From: CAYGDP01 sp964348665
GTDB taxonomy: Bacteria; Verrucomicrobiota; Verrucomicrobiia; Palsa-1439; CAYGDP01
DNA length: 64,000 nucleotides
Direction: 5' to 3'
Assembly (NCBI GenBank): GCA_964348665.1
Contig: CAYGDP010000007.1
Span: 62,001 to 126,000 of the forward strand
This document shows, piece after piece, positions 42,001 to 50,328 of this stretch. Both the position numbers and the translations under genes were made by a program. The notes under the pieces are model-generated. The model saw only the letters and a list, made by a program, of their open reading frames with translations. It had not been told where the DNA came from and did no database searches. Every line of letters starts with the position of its first letter. The stretch's first letter is position 1.

Positions 42001-44570
42001 TCGTCAGTTTCGCCGCGACCGAAACCACCGCAACCGTTACTGTGCCAATCTTAGAGGATACGATTGGCGAATCGCCGGAAACCATCAATCTCACCCTTAG
42101 CAATCCGAGTCTTGGCGGGATTCCCGACGGCAAGGAGAAGGCGACTTTAACCATCACTGATAACGATCCCGTTCCGTCTGCGGGCTCTGTCCAATTTAGT
42201 CTCGCGGGATTTCTAGCCTCGGAATCCGGCGGCAGCGTCGTCATCACCGTCACTCGCACCGGTGGAACAACCGGACCGGTCACCGTGGATTTCGCGACAT
42301 CGGACGGCACAGCAATATCGGGCAGCGATTATGTCTCCACCGCCGGCACATTGACATTTGCGGCAGCCGATACGCAGAAGACATTCACGGTGTTTTTGGT
42401 GGACGACACCTCCACCGAGAGTGCCGAGACAGTGAATCTGACACTGTCGAATCTGACGGGAGGCGCGATTTTCGGCACGATCATCACCTCAACGCTGACT
42501 ATCAACGACAACGACGCCGGTCCAGCCAATAACAACTTCATCAACGGCCAAACGATAGCCGGCGACCGCGGCACGGTCGTCAGCAATTCCACCAATGCCA
42601 CCAAAGAACCGGGAGAACCGGATCACGCGGGCAACCAAGGCGGCGCGTCCATCTGGTTTGTCTGGAGCGCTACCGCCGATGGCAAACTGCACGTGGATAC
42701 GAGCAATACCGATTTCGACACTCTGCTCGCCGTGTACACTGGCGCAGCGGTAAATGCGCTCACGAAGCTCGACGCCAACGACGATGCCTCCAGCGATTTG
42801 ACCAGTTCACTCTTTGTGCCCGTTACCGCCGGCACGGCGTATCGCATCGCTGTAGATGGATTCAAAGGCGCAGAGGGTCCGGTCACGCTCAACTGGGAAT
42901 TTGCGCCGAGCCAGGGCGCGGTCGAGTTTTTCAAAGCGGCGTTCAACGCCAGCGAAACCGGTCCGGTTGCCACCATCACCGTTCGCCGCGTCGGAGGCGA
43001 GACGGGCACGATCACGGTGGATTTTGCCACCAATAGCAACACCCCCGCCAACGCCCTCGAAAATACTGATTACACCAAGACGACTGGCACTCTTACGTTT
43101 CTGGCCGGCGAAACGATCAAGACATTCACCGTTCCCATCACGGATGACCCATTGCAGGAAGGAAGCGAGACGTTCAATCTGGCGCTCACCAATCCCACCG
43201 GCGGCGCCATCCTCGGCGCGCAAGCCACCGCAACAGTCGCCGTCACCGACAACGATAACGCCACACAAACCATTTGGAAAGATACCGACGGCGATTTGAT
43301 CACAGCGAAACTCGGCGGTGGTGGCGCTCTCGTCGTGGCCGCCAACGATTTTGGCATGACGCTCACCGCGACAACGGCCAAAAGCAAGCTGAACATCAGC
43401 ATCAAGAAAGCTCTCGCCGGCAACGGTCAGGTGAACGTCGCCAACATCACCGCACTGGCCGCGCTCGGCAAAATCAAAGCCCCCACCACAAACCTCACCG
43501 GCGCCGGAGTCAATATCGCCGGCGCCATCACGTCCATCGCCGTGCGCGATGTCCTCAACGGCGCCGACGTCATCGTCAATGGCACACTCGGCTCCCTCGC
43601 CGCCGCCGCCGTCAATGGCGCCACCATCAATGTCAATGGCGACTTGAACACCTTTTCGGCATCGCGGCTCATTGATTCGAATGTCTTCGCTGGATTCACT
43701 CCTGCCGACCCCGATGATTTGATGAACGGCGGCTCGTTCAGCGTTCCGCTGCGCAAGATCAATTCCGTCCAGGTCACCGACACCGCCGCCGGTGCGTTCG
43801 ACAACAGTGTTATCGCTGCCGCACAGATCGGGAAAGTAAAATTGGGCAGCGTCGAAACGGCCAATGGCAGCACGAAGTTCGGCGTGCTGGCCAAGGATTC
43901 CATCGGGTCAGTTACTTCGCCCCCGCTCAATGTCGTCAACCCAGCGGCGCCGTCCCTGAACCAATCGGGCGATTTCCAAGTGAAAATAACCGCCAACAGC
44001 GCGCCTAATGCCGTTGCGGATTCGTATCAGACCGACGAAGAAACCCCGCTGAATGTTCCCGTTGGAACCGGATTGCTGGCGAACGACACGGATGCCGATA
44101 ACCATCCGCTCACCGCCATTCTCGTTCTTGGTCCCTCCAGCGGCGATTTGACTCTGAATACCGATGGTTCTTTTCTTTACACGCCGCAATTGAACGCAAG
44201 CGGCCCTGACAGCTTCACCTATCGCGCCAACGATGGCTCCTCCAATAGCGCCATCACTACTGTCTCAATCACAATCAATCCAATCAACGATAGCCCGGTC
44301 GCGGTCGCCGACAATTACGCCACAACCATGGACACGCCGCTCACCGTTGTCGTCGAGTCCGGCGTCCTGCAAAACGACAGCGACGTAGATAACAATCCGC
44401 TTACTGCCGTGAAAGACTCTGATCCCGCCGGCACGCTCACGTTCAACACCGACGGCTCGTTCAATTATACGCCGCCGTTGGGATTTGTCGGCACCGACAC
44501 ATTTACGTATCACACCAATGACGGCACGGCGGATTCCGCCCCCGTCCTTGTAAGCATCATCGTTGCATGA
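39024..44570 (+). CDS. Giant surface protein: LEPR-type N-terminus, two His-rich domains, cyclophilin domain, Calx-beta repeats
   Basis: An 1848-residue protein without a classical signal peptide; residues 25-35 read FRAEPLEPRIS, like the LEPR-XLL start of large secreted proteins. Residues 40-175 and 190-315 are two copies of a His-rich domain (PHTHDTAGTLHV; AHTHTTDGIVHF). A cyclophilin domain covers about 388-555 (LKFHRVVNDFVAQGGDP, then NDSQFFIT). Calx-beta domains lie near 712-828, 829-935, 937-1047, 1052-1164 and 1298-1411, with a PPC-like domain at 1166-1294. A beta-helix-like module at 1414-1655 ends in SGDFQVKI. Two cadherin-like domains close the protein. Calx-beta and cadherin-like domains usually bind calcium. 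An adhesin or matrix role is likely. Confidence 0.85.
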   Translation: MKRLLRQLWRKQTPARPRRMAPMVFRAEPLEPRISPSHSIGDHIHPRLSIVIEGTPVEIPSNIGITATQHFNPHTHDTAGTLHVGEGPLVGIDPPLSPNRFMTLKDFFDVWRTTGTVGTPQNNPNALFSSTQILENVADATHVVTMTVNGTPNTDFENFVPHDGDQVVISYVETGGSEPTANTHPAGSVPHHIHWHLQISIDGQNFSIPASVGHTSPGPLIGTFNENAHTHTTDGIVHFNEGTPTFLPVEEFITTWGAELDPTHIKIPNPGGGFTERTVDATHTLRFLVNGADNVFFENYEPEDGDQILISYETIPIGDAPTLGPINNITMAAGKSLPVPLDGFDHNGDPLSYTFTSDNPNVTGTFAPATNQGLRLSVSGKDIEGNDFSGNLVFQLYDDLTPDTVARIVGLVNAGFYDTLKFHRVVNDFVAQGGDPLGTGSGGTDNSLVPLDPSLVGKFEDEYDPSTAFTGFGQLAMANSGDDTNDSQFFITDTNIGLVYSGSSNNEKPPQHLNFQHSIFGQLVEGFDIFQKLILTPVTGSTPVTNVVINDAIIFTDNQNAVLRLSSPATFNGSANVTVTATGPGGSAQRSFVVTVLADDVNDRPFIHHDTVNDVTTTQDVPASFPIPASDLENDILTRVIRDQNDFTKVPPNVNVFINSATGQATLTPLSGFVGTVDLFVGVRDQTARDNAALDAQSQFDTEKIRLFVGRTDNAPTLQFNLSGYTVNESGGTATATVTRTGPTTGTLMVDFATMDDSATAGSDYTATTGTLTFAPGDTTETFTITITNDAVAELPETIFLKLSNPTGGAQLGTFSSAVLTVQDNETAKFEFDPATYTVAEHGSTATITIVRKGANSAAQNVSFSTADGSATAGNDYTAVTNSVIAFAAGETKKTVTVTLLDDVVIEGNETVTLKLSNPSGGATVGPDGTMTIADTVFQFSAASFSVAENVGNAVINLTRTGDDTASAVNVQFDTSDGTATAGDDYTTVTTFLVSFAATETTATVTVPILEDTIGESPETINLTLSNPSLGGIPDGKEKATLTITDNDPVPSAGSVQFSLAGFLASESGGSVVITVTRTGGTTGPVTVDFATSDGTAISGSDYVSTAGTLTFAAADTQKTFTVFLVDDTSTESAETVNLTLSNLTGGAIFGTIITSTLTINDNDAGPANNNFINGQTIAGDRGTVVSNSTNATKEPGEPDHAGNQGGASIWFVWSATADGKLHVDTSNTDFDTLLAVYTGAAVNALTKLDANDDASSDLTSSLFVPVTAGTAYRIAVDGFKGAEGPVTLNWEFAPSQGAVEFFKAAFNASETGPVATITVRRVGGETGTITVDFATNSNTPANALENTDYTKTTGTLTFLAGETIKTFTVPITDDPLQEGSETFNLALTNPTGGAILGAQATATVAVTDNDNATQTIWKDTDGDLITAKLGGGGALVVAANDFGMTLTATTAKSKLNISIKKALAGNGQVNVANITALAALGKIKAPTTNLTGAGVNIAGAITSIAVRDVLNGADVIVNGTLGSLAAAAVNGATINVNGDLNTFSASRLIDSNVFAGFTPADPDDLMNGGSFSVPLRKINSVQVTDTAAGAFDNSVIAAAQIGKVKLGSVETANGSTKFGVLAKDSIGSVTSPPLNVVNPAAPSLNQSGDFQVKITANSAPNAVADSYQTDEETPLNVPVGTGLLANDTDADNHPLTAILVLGPSSGDLTLNTDGSFLYTPQLNASGPDSFTYRANDGSSNSAITTVSITINPINDSPVAVADNYATTMDTPLTVVVESGVLQNDSDVDNNPLTAVKDSDPAGTLTFNTDGSFNYTPPLGFVGTDTFTYHTNDGTADSAPVLVSIIVA

Positions 44571-44584
44571 AGACTGGAGAAATC

Positions 44585-46138
44585 ATGACCAAACTTTGCC
44601 GACGATTGGGGACAATCGTGGGGGTCGCCTGTGTCCTTCCGCTGTGCGCGGAAGATAAGCCTGCCGCGCCAAAACAACCCGCCAACGTGCAGGTGTACGC
44701 GCCGCCGATGTTGTTGCAACTCAACGTAGACAAAGCCGTCGAGATGGCCTTGGCCAATAATCTCGATATCGCCATCCAACGGTTTCAACCGCAGATCGCT
44801 GCCGAAGCCATCGAATTCCAACGCGGCGCCTACGATCCGTTTCTCTCCTTGAGCATCGAAAAGGAAATCTCCGACCGCCCCAACCTGTTCGCCGACCGCG
44901 TCTTTCCCATCGTTCACTCCGACCAAACTCGGTTTAGCGGCAGCCTGACTGGCAATACGCCGATTGGATTGGAATATTCGTTCACCGCCACCATGACACG
45001 CATTTTTCAGGCGGGCGACAAAAACCCCGATTACCTCGGCTTTGCCGGCATCGAGGTGCGACAGCATTTGCTTAGGGACTTTGGCGTCCTTCCCAATAAC
45101 GCCCAACTCTATATCGCCCAAAAAGATAAACTCCGCTCCGAACAGGATTTCGCCAGCATCGTAATGACCATCGTCGCCGACACCAAGAAAGCCTTCTACG
45201 AACTGCAATTCGCCATTCATCAGGTCGAAATCCAGGAGAAAGCCCTTCTGCTCGCTCAATCTCTCCTCAGCGATAACCGGAAGAAACTCGCCGCCGGTGT
45301 TCTAAGCCATCTCGACGTCGTCCAGGCCGAGTCCGCCGTCGCCAAAGCCGAGAGCGATCTTCTTCTCGCCCATCAAATTCGGCATACCCAGGAAAACCAG
45401 TTTAAAGCCCTCATCACCCGCGACATCTACGGTTGGCGTCAAACCCGGATCGAACCGCTCAACGGAAATGAAGCCGCCCCGATCCTCCTCGATACCGAGG
45501 AGAGCATGCGCCAGGGTCTCGCCAATCGCCCGGAATATCTCTCGGCAAAATACCTCGTCGAACGCGAAAAAATCAATGTCCAGTTCCAATGGAACCAAGG
45601 GCTTCCCACACTCGATCTCATCGCCAGCTACGGCGCCAATTCCGATAATGTCGGGTTGAGTCGTTCCATTGAGGATATCATCCATGGCGACACACCCACC
45701 AAATCGGTCTCGGTCGAGTTCTCCACCCCTATCCCCAATCGCCAAGGCGAAGCCAATTATCGCACCGCGCGCCTAAACGTCGCCTCCGCCCTCGAACAAT
45801 TCAAGAAAGCCGAACAAGTCGTTCTGATCGAAGTGGATAATTCTCTCCGCACCGTGGAATCCAATTACAAACGCGTGCAAGCCACCGATAACGCCCGACG
45901 ATACGCCGAGGAAGCCCTACGAGCCGAGCAAACCAAATTCGACGCCGGCACCTCCACCAATTTCCTCGTCCTCCAAGCGCAACAAAATCTTACCCAGGCC
46001 CGAGGCGAACACTACCGCGCCATCGCCGATTACAACAAATCCATCACCGACCTCTACCGCTCTGAAGGCACCATCCTCACCCGCCATAACATCACTCTCC
46101 AACCCGCCAAAGCAAAAGCGGGGTTGCTCAAGAAATAA
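44585..46138 (+). CDS. tolC: TolC-family outer membrane protein
   Basis: A 517-residue protein with a signal peptide (cut near LPLCAED) and two OEP repeats rich in long helices. The segments KAVEMALANNLDIAIQRF, ALLLAQSLLSDNRKKLAAG and LDVVQAESAVAKAESDLL are typical, as is NRQGEANYRTARLNVASAL in the second half. ATG 44585 has a good GGAG site; another ATG at 44567 overlaps the stop of the giant protein (ATGA). Such channels serve efflux pumps and type I secretion. No ABC or membrane-fusion partner is next to it in this window. Confidence 0.9.
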   Translation: MTKLCRRLGTIVGVACVLPLCAEDKPAAPKQPANVQVYAPPMLLQLNVDKAVEMALANNLDIAIQRFQPQIAAEAIEFQRGAYDPFLSLSIEKEISDRPNLFADRVFPIVHSDQTRFSGSLTGNTPIGLEYSFTATMTRIFQAGDKNPDYLGFAGIEVRQHLLRDFGVLPNNAQLYIAQKDKLRSEQDFASIVMTIVADTKKAFYELQFAIHQVEIQEKALLLAQSLLSDNRKKLAAGVLSHLDVVQAESAVAKAESDLLLAHQIRHTQENQFKALITRDIYGWRQTRIEPLNGNEAAPILLDTEESMRQGLANRPEYLSAKYLVEREKINVQFQWNQGLPTLDLIASYGANSDNVGLSRSIEDIIHGDTPTKSVSVEFSTPIPNRQGEANYRTARLNVASALEQFKKAEQVVLIEVDNSLRTVESNYKRVQATDNARRYAEEALRAEQTKFDAGTSTNFLVLQAQQNLTQARGEHYRAIADYNKSITDLYRSEGTILTRHNITLQPAKAKAGLLKK

Positions 46139-46441
46139 ATTGGGTGCCAACGGCAGTATCAAAGCGCCCGCGCCACCCGTTATGGCCCCTCTGAATCATT
46201 GCGCGATTCATTGATTCAAAATTACTAAAAAAACGCGCAATCAGGAACGGATTGACGCGTGTGTTACGATGAACACTTGGAAACACCTCCACGCAACCGG
46301 CATACAATAATCAAAGCCAAATTTTGAAATTGAGCCAATGTGGAGGCCTGACCCATTAATGAGGCAGCCTGTTGACTCGGCGACACCTTCTCGTAAAACC
46401 ACCGGTTTTGTGAGATGATTCAACGATTATTGAGTGTGCGC
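46139..46441. other. Intergenic region before the double sulfatase
   Basis: About 300 bases without a convincing gene. It holds a small hairpin AAAACC-ACC-GGTTTT (46395-46409), not followed by a T-run, and AT-rich words such as GATTCATTGATTCAAAATTAC near 46206-46226 that resemble the GATTCAAC repeats elsewhere. A promoter for the sulfatase operon should be here, but no -35/-10 pair is clear. Confidence 0.45.
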
Positions 46442-49207
46442 ATGAAACTGTTTGCCTCGCTCTGTGTCGTTTTTACGCTCGGCGCGTCTTCGATTGCCGT
46501 GGAGCCGACCCGGCGACCGAATATCCTGTTCTTTTTTAGCGACGATCAACGCGCCGATACCATCGCTGCGCTCGGCAACCCGCACATCCAGACACCAAAC
46601 CTCGACCGACTCGTTGCCGACGGAACCTCGTTCACGCGCGCGTACTGCATGGGCGCGATGCAAGGCGCCGTCTGTGTGCCGTCCCGCGCCATGTTGATGA
46701 CGGGACGGACACTGTTTCGGGTCAAAGAACAGTTCAAGGAGCAAACAACGTGGCCGGAAAAATTTTCGCAGGCCGGCTATGCAACGTTCATCAGCGGCAA
46801 ATGGCACAACGGCGGCGAATCGGTTACGCGAGTCTTCGCCGAAGGCAAAGCGGTGTTTCTCGGGGGGATGACCGAACCATACACGGCGCCCGTCCAGGAC
46901 ATTGCCGATGACAAACTGACAGCGAAACGGCCGAGCGGCAAACATTCGGTTGAGCTGTTCGCAGACAGCGCGATTGAGTTTTTGGGTCGGCAAAAAGCAG
47001 ATCGCCCATTTCTCTGTTACGTCGCGTTCAATGCTCCGCACGATCCGCGCACCGCCCCGAAGGAATATCATGACCGTTACAACACGGCCAAGCCGCCATT
47101 GCCGCTCAATTTTCTACCGCTCCATCCGTTCAATAACGGCAACATGACCGGGCGCGACGAAGAACTGGCGCCATGGCCTCGCACCGAACCTGTCGTACGC
47201 CAGCATTTGGCTGATTATTACGCGTCGATCAGCTTCATGGATTCCCAGATCGGCAGAATCCTGACCGCGCTGCGCGAAACCGGACAGGTGGAAAACACGA
47301 TCATTGTCTTCGCCAGCGATTCAGGACTTGCCATTGGCAGCCACGGACTATTCGGCAAGCAAGACCTTTACGAAGACTCGATGCGCACGCCGTTGATCTT
47401 TGCCGGGCCGAAAATTCCGAAGAACACGCGGCGGGACTCGTTCGCTTATCTGCTCGACGTGTTCCCGACACTTGGCGATCTGGCGGGCGTCTCCGCGCCC
47501 GACGGCAGCGAGGGCATCAGTCTGGCGCCTGTTCTGGCTAGAAAGAAAAAGGTGATTCGTGATTCGGTTTTTACCGCGTACAAAGATGTGCAACGCGCCA
47601 TCCGCGATGATCGATGGAAGCTCATCGTTTATCCGCAAATCAACAAAACGCAGTTGTTCGATTTGCAGCGCGACCCGCACGAGACGAAGGACATCGCCGT
47701 CGATGAACCGCGTCAGGTGAAACGGTTGACCGCGCGTCTCCAGCAATCGCAGCGAGAAGCTGGCGATCATCAGCCGCTTACGGTGGAACGACCGCGACCG
47801 CAGGAGTTTGATTTCACGAATCTGAAGCAAACCTCTTCCACGCGCAATCCGTCACCGACGCGTCGTCCGAATATCATTCTGGTGATGACGGATGATCAAG
47901 GGTACGGCGAGTTGTCGTGCCATGGCAATCCGATCCTCAAGACGCCGAACCTGGATCGGCTTTGGAGCGAGAGCGTCCGGTTCACGGATTTTCACGTCAG
48001 TCCGACGTGTGCGCCGACGCGCGCGGCGCTCTTGACCGGTCGGCACGAATTTCGCAGTGGCGTGACGCACACCATTTTCGAGCGTGAACGGTTGAGTCTG
48101 AAAGCGACGACGTTGGCGCAAACGCTGAAGAACGCGAATTATGCGACGGGGATTTTCGGCAAATGGCATCTTGGCGATGAAGCGGCGTATCAGCCCGATC
48201 GGCGCGGGTTCGACGAAGTGTTCATCCATGGCGCCGGAGGAATCGGCCAGACATATCCCGGGAGTTGCGGGGACGCGCCTGGCAACACTTACTTTGATCC
48301 GGCGATATTGCACAATGGAAAGTTCGAGAAGACGCGCGGGTTTTGCACCGACGTGTTTTTCGAGCAAGCGACGCAATGGATCGAGAAACGGCGAACGCAA
48401 CCACAGCCGTTTTTCGCCTACATCACTCCCAACGCGCCTCACGCGCCGTATGTATGCCCCGATGCCTACTTGAAACCGTATGAGGGATTGGGTCTAAACA
48501 AAGATGCGATGGCGTATTACGGGATGATCAGCAATATTGACGATAATATCGGGCGGCTCCTATCGAAACTGAAAGAATGGGAGATCGAACGGGAGACGCT
48601 GGTCATTTTCATGACCGATAACGGTCATTCCATCGCGAACCTTTACAATGCAGGAATGCGCAGCGCGAAAGGCACACCCTACCAAGGCGGCACGCGCGTT
48701 CCGTTGTTCGTTCGCTGGACTGGCACGTTGCCCGCGGGCGTTGACGTAAACGCATTGGCGGCGCACGTGGATATTGTACCGACGCTGACTGAACTGGCTG
48801 GTGCAAAAAATCCCGAGGGGATGAAACTCGATGGCCGCAGTTTGGCGCCGTTGCTGAAAAACGCCGGAGCACCGTGGCCGGATCGTGCTCTTATTACTCA
48901 CGTTGGCCGCTGGGAAAAAGGCAAGGCATCGGATTCCAAATATTCCAAATGCGCCGTTCGCAACAGCCGCTTTCGGCTAATCAATAACACCGAGCTGTAC
49001 GACATTCAGGCGGATCCGGCGGAGAAGCGAAACGTGATCGCCGATCACCCTGATGTTGTTGCCGCGATGCGAGCCGCCTACGACCAATGGTGGCAGGAAA
49101 TCCTGCCCGCGCTCGAAAACGAAGACGCCGTGGGTCCCGCGGTGAACCCGTTCAAAGAGCTTTACTGGAAACAGTTTGGCAAACTCGAACCGAAGATACC
49201 GCGATGA
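46442..49207 (+). CDS. Fused double S1-family sulfatase
   Basis: A 921-residue protein with a signal peptide (cut near SSIA). It has two complete sulfatase domains. The first (from RPNILFFFSDDQRADT) carries the formylglycine motif C-V-P-S-R at about residue 78. The second (from RPNIILVMTDDQGYGE, about residue 476) carries C-A-P-T-R at about residue 523. Both have the metal-binding DD and the GKWH motif (SGKWHN; FGKWHLGD). The Cys is turned into formylglycine by an external enzyme not in this window. Start is ATG 46442; ATG 46415 is an alternative. Its stop overlaps the Rieske gene. It likely acts on sulfated glycans or small sulfate esters. Confidence 0.88.
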   Translation: MKLFASLCVVFTLGASSIAVEPTRRPNILFFFSDDQRADTIAALGNPHIQTPNLDRLVADGTSFTRAYCMGAMQGAVCVPSRAMLMTGRTLFRVKEQFKEQTTWPEKFSQAGYATFISGKWHNGGESVTRVFAEGKAVFLGGMTEPYTAPVQDIADDKLTAKRPSGKHSVELFADSAIEFLGRQKADRPFLCYVAFNAPHDPRTAPKEYHDRYNTAKPPLPLNFLPLHPFNNGNMTGRDEELAPWPRTEPVVRQHLADYYASISFMDSQIGRILTALRETGQVENTIIVFASDSGLAIGSHGLFGKQDLYEDSMRTPLIFAGPKIPKNTRRDSFAYLLDVFPTLGDLAGVSAPDGSEGISLAPVLARKKKVIRDSVFTAYKDVQRAIRDDRWKLIVYPQINKTQLFDLQRDPHETKDIAVDEPRQVKRLTARLQQSQREAGDHQPLTVERPRPQEFDFTNLKQTSSTRNPSPTRRPNIILVMTDDQGYGELSCHGNPILKTPNLDRLWSESVRFTDFHVSPTCAPTRAALLTGRHEFRSGVTHTIFERERLSLKATTLAQTLKNANYATGIFGKWHLGDEAAYQPDRRGFDEVFIHGAGGIGQTYPGSCGDAPGNTYFDPAILHNGKFEKTRGFCTDVFFEQATQWIEKRRTQPQPFFAYITPNAPHAPYVCPDAYLKPYEGLGLNKDAMAYYGMISNIDDNIGRLLSKLKEWEIERETLVIFMTDNGHSIANLYNAGMRSAKGTPYQGGTRVPLFVRWTGTLPAGVDVNALAAHVDIVPTLTELAGAKNPEGMKLDGRSLAPLLKNAGAPWPDRALITHVGRWEKGKASDSKYSKCAVRNSRFRLINNTELYDIQADPAEKRNVIADHPDVVAAMRAAYDQWWQEILPALENEDAVGPAVNPFKELYWKQFGKLEPKIPR

Positions 49208-50328
49208 AAAGCGCCTTTCGCAAGACAACCGAAACGTATCTGGCGGGCGCGACTACGCTGGCACAGCGGTATTACACGTCGCCGGAAATTTTTGAGGAGG
49301 AGCAGCGCCGGATTTTTTCGGCGCAATGGATTTGCGTGGGGCATCAGAGCCAAATCCCCGACGCCGGCGATTTTTTTACCGCGACCGTTGCGCGCGAAAG
49401 CCTGATCGTCGTGCGAGGACGCGACGGAGCAGCGCGCGCGTTTTATAACGTCTGTCGTCACCGCGGGACACGGGTTTGCGAATCGTCGAGCGGCAGGTTT
49501 CGCGAGACGATTCAATGCCCCTACCACGCATGGACTTACGGGCTGGACGGAAAACTGCTTGGTGCACCCGACATGGAAACGGTTGCTGGATTTGACCGGG
49601 CCGATTTCCCGCTCCACTCCGTCCACTTCGCCGACTGGGAAGGGTTTCTCTTTGTCAATCTGGCCGAGAACCCCCTGGCACTCGAAAAAGTTTTTGCGCC
49701 GCTCGCGGGAAAGTTCGCGCACTGGAATCTGTCCAAGCTTCGGTCGGCCAAGAGGATCGAGTACGATCTGCGCGCCAATTGGAAGCTGGTCTTTCAAAAT
49801 TACAACGAGTGCTATCATTGTCCAACGGTGCATCCGGTCCTGGTCAAAATCTCGCCGTCGGACAGCGCGGAAAACGATTTGTTCGAAGGGCCGTTCCTCG
49901 GCGGATTCATGAGCATTACCAAGGCGAAGAGCATGACGATGAGCGGGAACTCTTGCGCGTTGCCCGTGGGCGATATCAGCGCCGAAGATCATCGCCGCGT
50001 TTTCTATTACTCGATATTCCCGAACCTCCTCTTGAGCCTGCATCCCGATTACGTGATGACGCATCTCGTCTGGCCGCAATCCCACGACCGGATGATCATT
50101 CATTGTGACTGGTTTTTTCATCCCGACGCCTTTGGCCGCACGGATTTCCAGCCGAACGACGCCATCGAGTTTTGGGACATGACCAACAAACAGGACTGGC
50201 ACATTGTCACATTGAGTCAGCAAGGCATTTCCTCCCGCGCATATCGGTCGGGACCGTACTCGCCGCGCGAAAGCATTCCTGCGGCATTCGACCGCGAATA
50301 CCTGCGCGTCCTCGCCGAATCCAAATGA
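49204..50328 (+). CDS. Rieske non-haem iron oxygenase, alpha subunit
   Basis: A 374-residue oxygenase. The Rieske cluster ligands are C84/H86 and C105/H108 (CRHRG and CPYHAW). The catalytic iron site is in NYNECYHCPTVHP (H205, H210), with an Asp near FWDMTNKQDWH. The form is the single-component-like alpha subunit of choline, carnitine and glycine-betaine oxygenases. No separate reductase is adjacent. The ATG overlaps the sulfatase stop (49204-49207), and its own stop overlaps the next gene, so translation is coupled. Confidence 0.92.
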   Translation: MKSAFRKTTETYLAGATTLAQRYYTSPEIFEEEQRRIFSAQWICVGHQSQIPDAGDFFTATVARESLIVVRGRDGAARAFYNVCRHRGTRVCESSSGRFRETIQCPYHAWTYGLDGKLLGAPDMETVAGFDRADFPLHSVHFADWEGFLFVNLAENPLALEKVFAPLAGKFAHWNLSKLRSAKRIEYDLRANWKLVFQNYNECYHCPTVHPVLVKISPSDSAENDLFEGPFLGGFMSITKAKSMTMSGNSCALPVGDISAEDHRRVFYYSIFPNLLLSLHPDYVMTHLVWPQSHDRMIIHCDWFFHPDAFGRTDFQPNDAIEFWDMTNKQDWHIVTLSQQGISSRAYRSGPYSPRESIPAAFDREYLRVLAESK

